Source: Acidobacteriota bacterium
Lineage (GTDB): Bacteria > Acidobacteriota > Terriglobia > Terriglobales > Acidobacteriaceae
Reading direction: 5' to 3'
NCBI GenBank assembly: GCA_021805265.1
Contig: JAJZFR010000352.1
Span: 1 to 22,187 of the forward strand
DNA: 22,187 nt
Part shown: positions 22,025 to 22,187 of the stretch, piece by piece
Layout: every line of letters starts with the position of its first letter
How positions within the stretch are numbered: the first letter of the stretch is position 1
Program-made: the position numbers and the translations under genes
Notes under the pieces: model-generated
What the model saw: the letters and a program-made list of their open reading frames with translations, nothing else
Database searches by the model: none
What the model was told of the DNA's origin: nothing

Positions 22025-22187
22025 AGTGTCTCCCTGTTGATCGTTATTCTCTCAGTTTTCGGTGTCGGCGAGATCGATGGTTTGCCGGAATCAGAGGGAG
22101 CAATTACTCTAAGTCAAGAGCGCCTACAATTCATCTACCCTGCACGCCGACTTCCTTCTATTAGAGTTCGTTGTCTTCATTTGGAAT

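Overview
The window reads as a compact, moderately GC-rich chromosomal segment of a Gram-negative heterotroph. I infer Acidobacteriota (Terriglobia/Acidobacteriaceae-like) from the combination of a Tat-exported DUF1680 glycoside hydrolase, a zinc-finger/HEAT anti-sigma protein, a small outer-membrane beta-barrel protein and housekeeping genes in this order. That taxonomic call is inference, not proof. I see no rRNA or tRNA gene, CRISPR array, transposase or phage gene.

Layout. Positions 1-3866, plus strand: the 3' part of a DUF885 metallopeptidase-like gene cut by the window edge, then galU and a phosphoglucomutase/phosphomannomutase gene (glucose-6-P to glucose-1-P to UDP-glucose), closed by a strong terminator. 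Positions 3882-6972, minus strand: a two-gene operon of a class V aminotransferase and a D-3-phosphoglycerate dehydrogenase whose frame is fused at its N-terminus to an XRE-type helix-turn-helix domain. A 27-bp palindrome lies upstream, between this operon and a divergent yqeY-like gene. Positions 7178-9578, plus strand: the yqeY-like gene and a GH127-like glycoside hydrolase. An RNase HI-like gene with an unusual C-terminal tail converges on the hydrolase from the minus strand.

Positions 10372-14380, plus strand: an ECF-type sigma factor, a membrane anti-sigma protein with a HEAT-repeat domain, an exported double-PDZ protein and a radical SAM/SPASM-like protein. Positions 14607-17697, plus strand: a membrane-anchored trehalose-6-phosphate synthase fused to a periplasmic sensor-like domain, followed by trehalose-6-phosphatase. 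A bidirectional terminator separates otsB from rpsT (minus strand). rpsT has a near-consensus sigma-70-type promoter and a long leader. An SDR sugar dehydrogenase (plus) converges on a small membrane protein and a WecG/TagA-type glycosyltransferase (both minus), with a roughly 118-nt nested inverted repeat in between. The last genes, both minus, encode an outer-membrane beta-barrel protein and an HD-domain hydrolase.

Functional themes are activated sugars and trehalose (PGM, GalU, OtsA, OtsB), serine biosynthesis, and envelope sensing (sigma/anti-sigma/PDZ and the sensor-OtsA). The best candidates for something undescribed are the XRE-SerA fusion with its candidate operator, the transmembrane sensor-OtsA fusion, and the nested inverted repeat after the SDR gene.
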